Below, in pieces: positions 33,587 through 41,767 of a stretch of 64,000 nucleotides of DNA (its first letter is position 1; each line of letters begins with the position of its first letter). This DNA is from Clostridiales bacterium. Its GTDB lineage: Bacteria > Bacillota > Clostridia > Christensenellales > JAISNN01. The position numbers and the translations under genes were made by a program. The DNA lies in assembly GCA_031275485.1 (NCBI GenBank), contig JAISOS010000019.1:1-64000 (forward strand), given 5' to 3'. The notes under the pieces were generated by a model that searched no databases, was not told where the DNA came from, and saw nothing but the letters and a program-made list of their open reading frames with translations.

Positions 33587-35833
33587 TTAACTTCTCTTAA
33601 AAATTCCGGCTATTTTCCCGAATATCCTAAATCTTACGGCGAGAACGATTGCGGCGGTCAGGGCAAGGAAAACAAGCAGTCCAAGCCACCACGAGGCGAC
33701 GAAAAGCGTCCCGAGCCAGAAAACCGCGAGCGCGACAATATACGCCGTAGCTATCCAATAGATTATCGCCTTACCGAGCCAGTGTCCCTTTCCGCTTTTA
33801 AATTCGCCGCGCGCCGCCGCGACCGCCGCCATACACGGCACGCTAAGAAGGTTAAACGCCATAAAGGCGAACATCGCGGGAACCGATACGTCCAAGCCGC
33901 CGAGAACCCCGCCCACGCCGATCAGCATAAGCCACAGCGGGTTGCCCGCGCCGTCCTCGAGCTCCAAAGCCTCGTCGCCGTCCATTCCCGCGAAAATACC
34001 CATCGTCGCCACGACCACCTCTTTCGCCAAAAGCCCCGTGAACGTCGCGACGACGAACTTCCAGCCGTTTTCACCCATTCCGAAGCCTAACGGCACGAAT
34101 ATCCACGTGAAGAACCGCGAAATCAGACCCATCATACTGTCGCCGCCGTCCTCGACAAGCCGAAAAGAAAAGTCCAGACTCGTGAGCGCCCAGATGACGA
34201 CCGTCGCGCCCGCGATTATCGTGCCGGCTCTTACGACGTAATTTTTCAGCTTTTGCCAGAGATGAAGCGCGGTATTTTTCAGTTGCGGCAGACGGTAGGC
34301 CGGCAGCTCCATAATGAACGGCGGCGTTTCGCCCTTTATTACCGTGTTTTTTAAAAAAAACGCGGAAATAATCGCTATCGCTATGCCGAGTACGTACATC
34401 GAAAAAACGGTAAGCTCGGCGTTTATGCCCTTGTAGTATGCGAACGCCCCCGCGAACGCCGCCCATATGGGCAGCTTCGCGCCGCACGAGAAAAACGGAG
34501 CCAAAAATATCGTCCGCGTCCGCTCCTTCTCGTTCTCCAGGGTGCGCGTCGCCATAATTCCGGGCACGCCGCAGCCGAAACACATGATAAGCGGCATAAA
34601 CGCCTTGCCCGACAGACCGAACCGCCGGAAAGCTCTGTCCATTATGAACGCCACGCGCGCCATATAGCCGCTGTCCTCCAATACCGAAAGAAACAAAAAC
34701 AATACTAAAATCTGCGGCATAAACGACAGCACGGCGAACACGCCGCCCAATAAGCCGTCGTTGACCAGCCCCGCGTACCACGTGCCCTCGGGCAAGCCCC
34801 CCCCTATGAGCCCGCCGAGCCACGACGTGAAAAGCTCCATAAGGTTAAACAGTATTACGCCCGGCGAATTTATAGCGTCCGCGCCGAAAATCGCGCTGTC
34901 AAAAGAGCCTTCCCCGAAGAATACGCCGAGAAACAGAAAATCCTCGCTGAACGTAATGTGAAACACCGCGAGCATTATAGCGAGAAAAATCGGTATGCCC
35001 CATATTTTGTGCGTCAAAACCCTGTCGATTTTGTCGCTGCGCGTCAAGGCGGCGTTTTTCTCCGCCTTTTTCAAAACGGATTGCAGCTCCGCGGCTATCC
35101 GCTTGTACCGCGCGTCCGCTATGTAACCCTCGAAGTCGCCCTCGAATATTCCCGTGTCCGCGGCATCCCTTTTCGGACGGATCCGCTCCGCTATTTTCGG
35201 GTATTTCCCGACCTCCGGACCGTCGTTCTCTATCAGCTTGACCGCGTGGAAGAGAGGACTGCCGACTTTTTCGCGCCTGTAAAGCTCCGCCGTCTCCTCC
35301 AAAAGCGCGGACAGAGAACCGCCCAATACGCTCGCGCCCGCGCGGGACGAGCGCGCCGCTTTTACGCTCCGCTCCATAAGTCCGTCTATGCCCGAACCCT
35401 TTAACGCGCTGATTTTGACGACGGGTATCCCGAGCGCCTTTTCCAGCTGAGCCACGTCTATCCTGTCGCCGTTCTTATCCGTAACGTCCGTCATATTCAA
35501 CGCCGCGACTATCGGTATGTCAAGCTCAAGCAATTGCGTCGTCAGATACAGATTGCGCTCCAAGTTCGTCGCGTCGATTATGTTTATAATGCAATCGGGT
35601 TTTTCGTCCAGCAGAAAATTCCGCGACACAATCTCCTCGGGCGAATAAGGCGAGAGCGAGTAAATACCCGGCAAATCGATTATTTCGGGCCTTTCCGCCG
35701 CCTTGCGGTATACGCCCGTCCTCTTGTCAATCGTTACGCCCGGCCAGTTTCCGACGTGCGCCGTACTGCCCGTGAGCGCGTTAAAAAGCGTGGTCTTTCC
35801 GCTGTTCGGATTTCCCGCCAAAGCAAATTTCAT
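33587..35833 (-). CDS. feoB: Ferrous iron transport protein B
   Basis: FeoB is the membrane GTPase that imports Fe2+. The 748-residue product has an N-terminal G domain: G1 GNPNSGKT at 7-14, G3 DLPGIYSL near 53 and G4 NMTD near 114. A helical GDI-like region and about ten membrane segments with two inverted gate motifs follow (the GxPG-like CFGCGVPGI region near 425). The ATG at 35833 is chosen because AAGGAGG lies 7 nt before it and the G domain starts here; an upstream in-frame ATG has no homology. feoA lies 16 bp upstream, so translation may be coupled. Transcription is expected to be repressed by iron through the operator at 36482. Confidence 0.96.
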   Translation of the reverse strand: MKFALAGNPNSGKTTLFNALTGSTAHVGNWPGVTIDKRTGVYRKAAERPEIIDLPGIYSLSPYSPEEIVSRNFLLDEKPDCIINIIDATNLERNLYLTTQLLELDIPIVAALNMTDVTDKNGDRIDVAQLEKALGIPVVKISALKGSGIDGLMERSVKAARSSRAGASVLGGSLSALLEETAELYRREKVGSPLFHAVKLIENDGPEVGKYPKIAERIRPKRDAADTGIFEGDFEGYIADARYKRIAAELQSVLKKAEKNAALTRSDKIDRVLTHKIWGIPIFLAIMLAVFHITFSEDFLFLGVFFGEGSFDSAIFGADAINSPGVILFNLMELFTSWLGGLIGGGLPEGTWYAGLVNDGLLGGVFAVLSFMPQILVLFLFLSVLEDSGYMARVAFIMDRAFRRFGLSGKAFMPLIMCFGCGVPGIMATRTLENEKERTRTIFLAPFFSCGAKLPIWAAFAGAFAYYKGINAELTVFSMYVLGIAIAIISAFFLKNTVIKGETPPFIMELPAYRLPQLKNTALHLWQKLKNYVVRAGTIIAGATVVIWALTSLDFSFRLVEDGGDSMMGLISRFFTWIFVPLGFGMGENGWKFVVATFTGLLAKEVVVATMGIFAGMDGDEALELEDGAGNPLWLMLIGVGGVLGGLDVSVPAMFAFMAFNLLSVPCMAAVAAARGEFKSGKGHWLGKAIIYWIATAYIVALAVFWLGTLFVASWWLGLLVFLALTAAIVLAVRFRIFGKIAGIFKRS

Positions 35834-35849
35834 AATCCTTGCCTCCTTA

Positions 35850-36083
35850 TTATTTCGACGATTCCAAAAGAACCGTTTCCGCCTCGCTCTTTCTGAGCGA
35901 CAGCTCGTAGCCTCTGACCGCAACCTCTATCGGATCGCCGAGCGGCGCGGTCTTTATCATCTCTATCCGCGCTCCCGGCGTTACGCCCATATCGAAAAGC
36001 CTGCGACGGATTTTTCCCTCCGCCGAAACGGACACGACGCATCCCTTTTCGCCCGGCATAAATTCACTCAATTTCTTTTTCAT
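35850..36083 (-). CDS. feoA: FeoA domain protein (proximal to feoB)
   Basis: A 77-residue SH3-like FeoA protein that helps FeoB. The typical LSEFMPGEKGCVVSV start, the RRRLFDMGVTPGARI core and EVAVRGYELSLRKSEAETV end are all present. GGAAAG precedes the ATG. It is the second of two consecutive feoA genes and lies directly before feoB. Confidence 0.93.
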   Translation of the reverse strand: MKKKLSEFMPGEKGCVVSVSAEGKIRRRLFDMGVTPGARIEMIKTAPLGDPIEVAVRGYELSLRKSEAETVLLESSK

Positions 36084-36135
36084 AAAATTTTCTTTCCTTT
36101 TTTATTTTTTAAGAAGATTTATTTTATTAAGAGCG

Positions 36136-36212
36136 GAAATACACGGGAGCGAGAGCCTTTCGCGAGTAAAAGATCCCGTCCGCGTAAGCCCGTCTCCTCT
36201 CTAAAAAACTCA
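36136..36212 (-). repeat. HP-1-like remnant
   Basis: ACACGGGAGCGAGAGCCTTTCG, loop, GTAAAAGATCCCGTCCGCG, later CTCCTCTCTAAAAAACTC. It is eroded but keeps the outline, between the two feoA genes. Confidence 0.4.
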
Positions 36213-36422
36213 CGCCACTATAATTTTCATCGCGAGGGCGCGGTTAAGGGCGACGCGTCCGTCCTTTATTTTCAGCACGACGTTGCCGTCGCTGTCGAAC
36301 ATAGAGGTTATCGGACTGCCGACGTACATACCGAGATTTTCCAGATGCCGCTTTACCTTCTCGTCGGCGTCGATCTGCTTTATGGTCATTTCCCTGCCCA
36401 ACGGCGCAAACGCCAAAGTCAT
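36210..36422 (-). CDS. feoA: FeoA domain protein (first gene of the feo operon)
   Basis: A 70-residue FeoA paralogue: LAFAPLGREMTIKQI, then KRHLENLGMYVGSPI, then NVVLKIKDGRVALNRALAMKI. It differs clearly from the second FeoA, so the two may bind different partners or form a heteromeric lid on FeoB. GGGAGGAGGG lies 8 nt before the ATG. It heads the operon, with a candidate operator 60 bp upstream. Confidence 0.92.
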   Translation of the reverse strand: MTLAFAPLGREMTIKQIDADEKVKRHLENLGMYVGSPITSMFDSDGNVVLKIKDGRVALNRALAMKIIVA

Positions 36423-36481
36423 ACTCCGAACCCTCCTCCCGTCGGTACCGTATATCTAAATACGCGATATTATTTCCCACA

Positions 36482-36503
36482 TAAGTTAGCCTGCGCTTAC
36501 TTA
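36482..36503 (-). promoter_or_regulatory. Candidate metal-regulator operator of the feo operon
   Basis: TAAGTTAGC, four bases, GCTTACTTA: 9-bp arms that match at 8 positions as an inverted repeat. It overlaps the place where a -35 would sit for a TAATAT -10 box at 36467-36472. The TTAG/CTTA words resemble DtxR/IdeR-family operators, but the spacing is wider than the classic 19-bp site. Confidence 0.45.
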
Positions 36504-37181
36504 TTTTTATAAAAAAATCACGATTACGCGCTTTTTTGCGTTTCGCATGCAAAAGTTCCGCGAATACGAAATCTTTTCGCGTTTATTTTACCAAATCCGC
36601 GTTTGTTTGTCAAGCGTTAGGATAAGGTAATTCAAATTTTTTTTCGATAGCGAATCCGTACCGTATAGCCGTTATGAATCGGAATTAGGTAAAGTAAAAA
36701 ATAAGCTCTGAATTTTTTTCCGCAAGCCGCCGAAATATCATTTGTTGCCCGAACGCGGAAAGCGGTTCTTTCCGCAATATACGGCGAAAAGGACGGCGTT
36801 CAACTCGCTTGATTATATTTTAAACGGATATAACTCTCAACCGCCGAGCAAACGCGGCGGTCCGTATAAAAATTTATCGATAACTTCGCAAAATGAACTC
36901 TAAAATCCGAGTAAATTTGCAAAGCAGGCTTCCGGTCGGAATTTAAAGCGGAAGCCATTTTTGCGAGCCGTGAAAAACAATTTGGGAACCCGCTACCACA
37001 AATTGTCTGCGATTTTTTTCGCGTAAGTAACTTAATCTTTGAAATATGAATAAACTAAAATTGCCGAGAAATAAAATCAACAGGCTTGCTTCGGGACGGA
37101 AGCGGCGGAACGCGGAAAACCGCCGAACGCCGAAAAAACCGTTTCCGTAGCAAAACACAATACTTATGCGAGGAGAAATTT
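36504..37181. other. feo-cotJ divergent gap rich in hairpins
   Basis: No gene is seen. It holds an HP-2 copy (listed) and separate inverted repeats: CCGCCG/CGGCGG near 36841-36862, GGCTTCCG/CGGAAGCC near 36928-36957, and ACAATTTG/CAAATTGT near 36972-37003. A sporulation promoter for cotJA is expected near 37150, but I could not assign its hexamers. Confidence 0.5.
36752..36821 (-). repeat. HP-2 palindromic repeat, copy 1
   Basis: HP-2 consensus: ATGAAATATAA.GGAGCAAGC..AACGCCGCC followed by a GC-rich hairpin. On minus this copy reads AAAATATAATCAAGCGAG, then GAACGCCGTCCTTTTCGCCG, ending in a GGAAAGCGGTTCTTTCC hairpin. It is diverged from the other two copies. Confidence 0.5.
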
Positions 37182-37394
37182 ATGTTTAACTACCGAAACA
37201 CACCGAACGCACCGAACGCGCCCGCAGACTCTGCCCAAGCCCGTTCCATGCCCGCTAAAACTAACCTGGCCCAGGCGTACGTTCCGGAGCAGGTCTTTCA
37301 ATCGCTCTACGCTCCCGAAAAAGCGCTTATGCAGGGAACGCTTTTTCAGGAACTGGACATGCCGTATAACAAACCCGGGCATACGCGGCGTTAG
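37182..37394 (+). CDS. cotJA: Spore coat-associated protein CotJA
   Basis: The 70-residue product has a Pro/Ala/Asn-rich start and the family's C-terminal signature: AYVPEQVFQSLYAPEKALMQGTLF by parts, then ELDMPY. CotJA is packed into the spore coat early, under mother-cell control in Bacillus. GAGGAGAAATTT precedes the ATG. It is the first gene of cotJABC, with 65 bp to cotJB. Confidence 0.92.
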   Translation: MFNYRNTPNAPNAPADSAQARSMPAKTNLAQAYVPEQVFQSLYAPEKALMQGTLFQELDMPYNKPGHTRR

Positions 37395-37459
37395 CGCGTC
37401 CGCAATAAGCCGTAACAGGCAAAAAACTCAAAACAAACAAAAGGAGGATTGTATATAAA

Positions 37460-37702
37460 ATGAATATGACTCTATATAAACTCACACAGCTCGATTTTTG
37501 CGCGGTCGATTTGCAGCTTTATCTGGACACGCACCCCGGCGACACGAAAGCTATCGCCGAATACAACAAAATTCTGACGGAAGCGTCGGCTCTTCGCTCC
37601 GAATACGAACGGAAAAACGCACTGACCGCGAAAAACCCTTCCGCAACGGATAAATTCGATTGGATTAACGAGCCTTGGGATTGGGAAGCGCAATATAACT
37701 AA
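37460..37702 (+). CDS. cotJB: Spore coat protein CotJB
   Basis: The 80-residue product matches CotJB: L..LDFCAVDLQLYLDTHPGD, a central helix of AEYNKILTEASAL type, and a Trp/Pro-rich end (DWINEPWDWE). It accompanies CotJC in the coat. AAAGGAGGATTGTATATAAA precedes the ATG. Confidence 0.92.
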   Translation: MNMTLYKLTQLDFCAVDLQLYLDTHPGDTKAIAEYNKILTEASALRSEYERKNALTAKNPSATDKFDWINEPWDWEAQYN

Positions 37703-37894
37703 CGCGTTTTGACGCGCCGTAAAAAACGCGGCGGCTTAATAAAATTGATTATTCTTATACTATAAAACGCTTTTAAACGCCGCGGAAAGCGATACGGGCT
37801 TGATACGGCGATCCGATCGTTTAAGACGAGCGGACAAGAGCGGCAAAAAAATAATCCGTTTACATTTTACTTTATAAAGGAGAAGTACATACCT

Positions 37895-38467
37895 ATGTGG
37901 ATTTATGACAAAAAACTGGAGTTTCCGGTCAAAATCAAAAAAAAGGATCCGAAATTGGCAAAGCTGATTATCACTCAGTACGGCGGACCGGACGGCGAGC
38001 TGGGCGCCTCGTTGAGATATCTTAGTCAGCGTTTCGCGACGGTTACGCCGCAAGCGAAAGCGGTATTGACGGATATAGGCACGGAGGAACTCGCGCATCT
38101 TGAAATGATAGGCGCGATCGTGCAACAGCTGACCTCGGATCTCTCGATAGAAGAAATAAAGGCGAACGGCTTCGACGCTTTTTATGTCGAGCACGGTCTC
38201 GGCGTTTTTCCGCAAAGCGCGGCGGGCGCGGCTTTCACGGCGAACGCTTTCCAAAGCAAGGGCGATCCCGTAACAGACCTCTACGAGGATATGGCGGCGG
38301 AGCAAAAAGCGCGCTCCACTTACGAATATCTGCTCGATATGATAGACGATCCGGATGTCGCCGCGCCGATAAAATTCCTGCGCGAGCGCGAAATCGTGCA
38401 TTTTCAACGCTTCGGCGAGGCACTCGAATACGTCCGTCAACACCTCTCGGCGAATCATTATTTTTGA
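37895..38467 (+). CDS. cotJC: Spore coat manganese catalase CotJC
   Basis: A 190-residue di-manganese catalase-like ferritin-fold protein that protects the coat or spore from peroxide. Metal-binding glutamates and histidines are visible in GTEELAHLEMIG near 66-77, the EQKARSTYEYLLD helix near 135, and the REREIVHFQRFGE helix near 170. It starts MWIYDKKLEFPVKI like its homologues. AAAGGAGAAG lies upstream of the ATG. Together with cotJA and cotJB it shows the organism forms endospores. A strong terminator follows the stop. Confidence 0.95.
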   Translation: MWIYDKKLEFPVKIKKKDPKLAKLIITQYGGPDGELGASLRYLSQRFATVTPQAKAVLTDIGTEELAHLEMIGAIVQQLTSDLSIEEIKANGFDAFYVEHGLGVFPQSAAGAAFTANAFQSKGDPVTDLYEDMAAEQKARSTYEYLLDMIDDPDVAAPIKFLREREIVHFQRFGEALEYVRQHLSANHYF

Positions 38468-38480
38468 TACGGAACACGCG

Positions 38481-38519
38481 AAAAACGGCGGTCAGCCTGT
38501 CGGTTTTCCGCCGTTTTTT
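38481..38519 (+). terminator. Terminator of cotJABC
   Basis: AAAAACGGCGG (38481-38491) pairs with CCGCCGTTTTT (38508-38518), an 11-bp stem with a 16-nt loop ending in a T-run, 14 bp after the cotJC stop. Confidence 0.85.
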
Positions 38520-38539
38520 AATTTTTGAATTTTTTTAAA

Positions 38540-38607
38540 TTCACGCGGTGGAAACCTTTTGTGAACAAAAGGCTTTCCCCCGCGCCCCTTTCCAAAAAAC
38601 TTTAATA
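38540..38607 (-). repeat. HP-1 palindromic repeat, copy 15
   Basis: ACGCGGTGGAAACCTTTTG, TGAA, CAAAAGGCTTTCCCCCGCG, then CCCCTTTCCAAAAAACTTTA. Two mismatches in the stem. Confidence 0.85.
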
Positions 38608-38646
38608 ATTCATTATTGAAACACGCATTTTTATTTATTCTGTTTC

Positions 38647-39012
38647 CTATTTCAGTTCTAATATAACTATACGATATTTTTTACCCGAATAGTTATATCC
38701 GTTCGCCCATTTTGCCCTGTCGGAATCCGTTGAACGCTCGACGCCTGACCTTTTTTGAACCTGATATGTTTTGCCGTCATCGGACACGAAAGTTGTTTTG
38801 TCCCCTTTCTCTCTGTTTGTGGCAATGTTGACGATTTGCTTATTCTCATCCGTATCCTCGCCGCCTTCCCCTTCCGGTTGTGTGTGGTCTATATTCCACC
38901 CGTAAGGCGACTTCTCATTCCCGTAGCAATCCTTGTGCACTTCCCGCCCTCTAAAATCATACTCTGTCTTGCTGTTCCCGAATTTTTTTTCCCAAAAAGT
39001 TATATGGTTCAT
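38647..39012 (-). CDS. Small HNH-like protein
   Basis: The 121-residue product contains an HNH-type core: GREVHKDCYGN, then WNIDHTQPEGEGG, then NKQIVNIATNREKGDK (residues about 22-75). The DH, N and N..K positions fit an HNH/McrA-like endonuclease fold, here with no other domain. Such free-standing proteins can be nucleases or DNA-binding factors of unknown role. AGGGAGATAAAGTATTT precedes the ATG. Its probable promoter region is a duplicate of that upstream of the TM2-domain gene. Confidence 0.65.
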   Translation of the reverse strand: MNHITFWEKKFGNSKTEYDFRGREVHKDCYGNEKSPYGWNIDHTQPEGEGGEDTDENKQIVNIATNREKGDKTTFVSDDGKTYQVQKRSGVERSTDSDRAKWANGYNYSGKKYRIVILELK

Positions 39013-39338
39013 AAATACTTTATCTCCCTATAAACCTTATATTTATCGTCGTTAAAGATTGGAATTACGCTAAAGATACTCGTTGAGTTTTTCCGTTTGC
39101 GGCGAAAAAGGCTTTCTGCTTACGGAGTTATCCACGATTACTGCGCTACTATTGTCAAATAACGGCTCTTTAACGGCTTCTCTAATTATACGTCGTCGTC
39201 TATGTCAAGCGATTTTACGCGTATTTTTAAACTTTTTTATTTTTTTCGCTTTTTGACCGGCTTTTATTCCACATTTTATACACAGCGCGGAATTTTTCTT
39301 TTCCGTCTTTCTGTTTTTTTTAAAGCAACGCCGCATAT
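39013..39338 (-). promoter_or_regulatory. Upstream region of the HNH gene with duplicated promoter-like segment (copy A)
   Basis: On minus TTGACA (39203-39208) and TATAAT (39185-39190) are separated by only 12 nt, including three GAC/CGT triplets. The segment from about 39182 to 39310 is repeated near 39795-39915 (shared words CTATGTCAAGCGATTTTACG and TTTTATTCCACATTTTA). With a 12-nt spacer this copy should be a poor promoter. Confidence 0.55.
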
Positions 39339-39743
39339 TTACATCACGATATTTCCGTTCGCGTCGGACGGCTTTGTCAAAGCTATGATAAATTCGATAA
39401 ACGCGGCGATAGTCGGTATAGTTGTCCAACAAAAAAGTAAATAAAGTATGCCCGTACCGGTTTTACCCTGATAGAACTTATGCGCGCCAAAGCCTCCCAA
39501 AAAAAACGCGAGTAGCGCGTATGTCGTCTTATTTACGAACTTTTTCCCTTTCGACGCCGCCGTGAGTGCCGCAGTGTCCTCGTTTTGAGGCGCGATATAG
39601 TTTTTTTCGCCGTCTTGAAAAATCTTCACGTCCTGCCCGACAAACGGCGCGAATTTCACATCCTCTCTCGGTATACCGAGCGTCGTGCCGTCGTCCAGAC
39701 CCACGACGACCTTCATTCCGTCTACCGCAACAATTTTTGCCAT
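39339..39743 (-). CDS. TM2-domain membrane protein
   Basis: The 134-residue product has an N-terminal beta-rich part of about 65 residues (AKIVAVDGMKVVVGLDDGT, PFVGQDVKIF), then a TM2 domain: LLAFFLGGFGAHKFYQGKTGTGIL and a second membrane helix with PTIAAFIEFIIAL. TM2 proteins are small two-helix membrane proteins without an assigned function in bacteria. The ATG at 39743 follows AAAGGAG; the frame is open eight codons further. Confidence 0.85.
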   Translation of the reverse strand: MAKIVAVDGMKVVVGLDDGTTLGIPREDVKFAPFVGQDVKIFQDGEKNYIAPQNEDTAALTAASKGKKFVNKTTYALLAFFLGGFGAHKFYQGKTGTGILYLLFCWTTIPTIAAFIEFIIALTKPSDANGNIVM

Positions 39744-39794
39744 AAATTTCTCCTTTCGCTTATCCACACGGATTTTCCCCTCTTACAAGGTAAT

Positions 39795-39915
39795 TCTATT
39801 ATACGTCGTCGTCGTCTATGTCAAGCGATTTTACGCATATTTTCTTGTTTTCTTTCATTTTTTTTCGGTTCTTTATTAATTTTTATTCCACATTTTACGC
39901 CAGATATGAAATTTT
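39795..39915 (-). promoter_or_regulatory. Promoter region of the TM2 gene (copy B of duplicated segment)
   Basis: TTGACA (39819-39824) and TATAAT (39798-39803) on minus are 15 nt apart, with four CGT triplets in place of copy A's three. Confidence 0.6.
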
Positions 39916-39946
39916 TACTTTTTTAAGGCGGCGTCGCATACGGTCG

Positions 39947-40020
39947 CTATGAAATATAACGGAGCAAGCAAAACGCCGCCCTTAGCCGCTTACGGCGGGA
40001 AAGGCGGCATTCGGCTTGCT
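39947..40020 (+). repeat. HP-2 palindromic repeat, copy 2
   Basis: GCTATGAAATATAACGG, then a palindrome with outer arms AGCAAGC/GCTTGCT and inner arms GCCGCCCTT/AAAGGCGGC (39963-40020). Confidence 0.75.
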
Positions 40021-40095
40021 CTCTTCCGATTTTGACAACTATACATCGTTTCCGCCGGAAAAGCAACTGCGCGACGTTACCTAACGTTTTTTCTT

Positions 40096-40290
40096 TTATT
40101 GCTTTTTTAGCTTTTTTATCAGTTTTATTATATGCTTCAAATTAAAAAGGGCAAGGGCAATCGTTATACCCGTGATTTTGACGGCCAAATCTGCGGCGTT
40201 ATTCTCTATCAATAAGCTAGAGGTCAGCACTGCGGCAAGAACAATCAAGCCGATAATTATAAAGATGTTATCTTTAAAAATTTTTTTCAT
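40096..40290 (-). CDS. Small two-helix membrane protein, unknown
   Basis: The 64-residue product is mostly hydrophobic, with one helix at about 8-27 (NIFIIIGLIVLAAVLTSSLL) and a second at about 33-50, ending in a basic LIKKLKKQ tail. CGGGGGACACT precedes the ATG. No family was recognised. Confidence 0.6.
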   Translation of the reverse strand: MKKIFKDNIFIIIGLIVLAAVLTSSLLIENNAADLAVKITGITIALALFNLKHIIKLIKKLKKQ

Positions 40291-40451
40291 AGTGTCCCCC
40301 GATTTTTTTCGGCGTAAATCCGCCCGAAATTAAAGTTTTTGATTTTTTAACGGTGTAAACGCAAATGTGATAAAGCTAATACTTTCAATTTTTCCGGTAT
40401 AAATCAGTTCCCAATCGACATTTTCGATTTTTTTTAACGACGCAAATTCGC

Positions 40452-41249
40452 TTAAAGTCTAAGCAATTCTCTCGCGTTTCCGTCAAAAATCATTTCTTTT
40501 TCTCTGTCGGTTAGATCGAGCGCGTCGATAAACCTCTCCGACTCCGCTACGTGCATCCACGGCGTGTCCGAGCCGAACAAAAACTTCTCCGCGCCGTGCT
40601 TTTTTATCATTCTATTAATAACGGGGATGAATTCCCTGTCGTCCAGACTGACGAACGAGGTATCTACGTACGCGTTGCTTCCCGCAAGATGCTCCGTTAC
40701 GGCATCGAAAATCCTATATCCTCCGAAATGCGCGAACACGAATTTTCCCGTGGGAAAGGCATTAACGATTTTTCTCGCCTTTTCAGCGGGGCAATTCAAT
40801 CTGTGCATATACGCAAAGTCATAGCCCGCGTGAAAGGACACAATCAGCCCCAACTCCGCGCACATACCATAAACGCGGAAAGCGCGGCGGTCGTCAACCT
40901 CAAAATCCTGATACTCCGGGTGTAGCTTTATGCCCTTAATTCCGGCGGCTTTCAGCCTCAAAAGCTCCTCCTCGAAAGCGTCTCCCGTAGGATAGACCGA
41001 GCCGAAAGAAACGATCGCCGGTTCTTTGTCAAGCTCTATCGCAAAATCGTTGACATTTTTGTGCTGCTTTTCCTTTGTGGCTATATTCAACACAACGAAT
41101 TTATCGACGCCGTTTTCCTTAAAATATCTCAGCGTATCGGTTTTCGTTCCGTCCGTTACGGGTTTATTTATTCCCGCAACATCCGTAAGCTTGGCGATGA
41201 CGCCTGCCGCTAAATGATCGGGATAAATATGGCTATGAAAGTCTATCAT
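40452..41249 (-). CDS. Metal-dependent amidohydrolase-type TIM-barrel hydrolase
   Basis: The 265-residue product belongs to the amidohydrolase_2-like family (COG2159 type). It starts MIDFHSHIYP with the HxH metal motif. Other family elements are GIKLHPEYQDF near 100, SFHAGYDF near 137, FAHFGGY near 173 and the final metal aspartate in FGSDTPW near 225. Members act as decarboxylases or hydrolases on small ring compounds; the substrate cannot be told here. CGGAGCG precedes the ATG. It appears monocistronic. Confidence 0.82.
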   Translation of the reverse strand: MIDFHSHIYPDHLAAGVIAKLTDVAGINKPVTDGTKTDTLRYFKENGVDKFVVLNIATKEKQHKNVNDFAIELDKEPAIVSFGSVYPTGDAFEEELLRLKAAGIKGIKLHPEYQDFEVDDRRAFRVYGMCAELGLIVSFHAGYDFAYMHRLNCPAEKARKIVNAFPTGKFVFAHFGGYRIFDAVTEHLAGSNAYVDTSFVSLDDREFIPVINRMIKKHGAEKFLFGSDTPWMHVAESERFIDALDLTDREKEMIFDGNARELLRL

Positions 41250-41767
41250 TAAAACGCTCCGTAAAAATTAAATCGTATTTTAAAATTTCCCGCCGTATCG
41301 TAAAATTAAAAAGCCTTTTAAGATATGTCCGACGCGCGTTATCATATAACGCATTTTTATTCCTCTACGCTTAAAGCTTTTGTTAGACTTCTTTTAAAAA
41401 CTGTGCCGACGGTATCTTTTGCCGCTTTAAGCGTGCCGCCGAATTGTTTTTCCCGACATGCCGCTCGAAAGTATACTTTGTCAAAAGCGACGCGGCGGTA
41501 CGCAAAAACCGCTTGAAAACTCTTCGCCGTCAAATTTCAAAAAAAGATATAACAAATATTGCGAAAATCATTCGTAGCAACTATCCGCTTTAGATGTAAG
41601 AAAGTTCGCGGCGACACCGCATCTTTGACTTGCGTCGACCGCCGTCGGATTTTGTGCGACCGCTGCAGACTAAACGAATGAAAACCGCACGGTTTTACCG
41701 AAACAAAAGACACGGCAAACGTGTTAACGTTTGTTACGCGGTATTTCCTTATATTTGCGTCATTGAA
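41250..41767. other. Gap without recognisable gene
   Basis: The sequence is AT-rich near 41280, then mixed. Short inverted repeats (GCGGT/ACCGC near 41490-41513; AAACGTGTTAACGTTTG near 41717-41733) are present. Open frames lack ribosome binding sites. Confidence 0.5.

Noticed and set aside
38820-39150. TTATCCACG considered as a DnaA box
   Set aside because: A single near-match with no cluster or AT-rich unwinding element.
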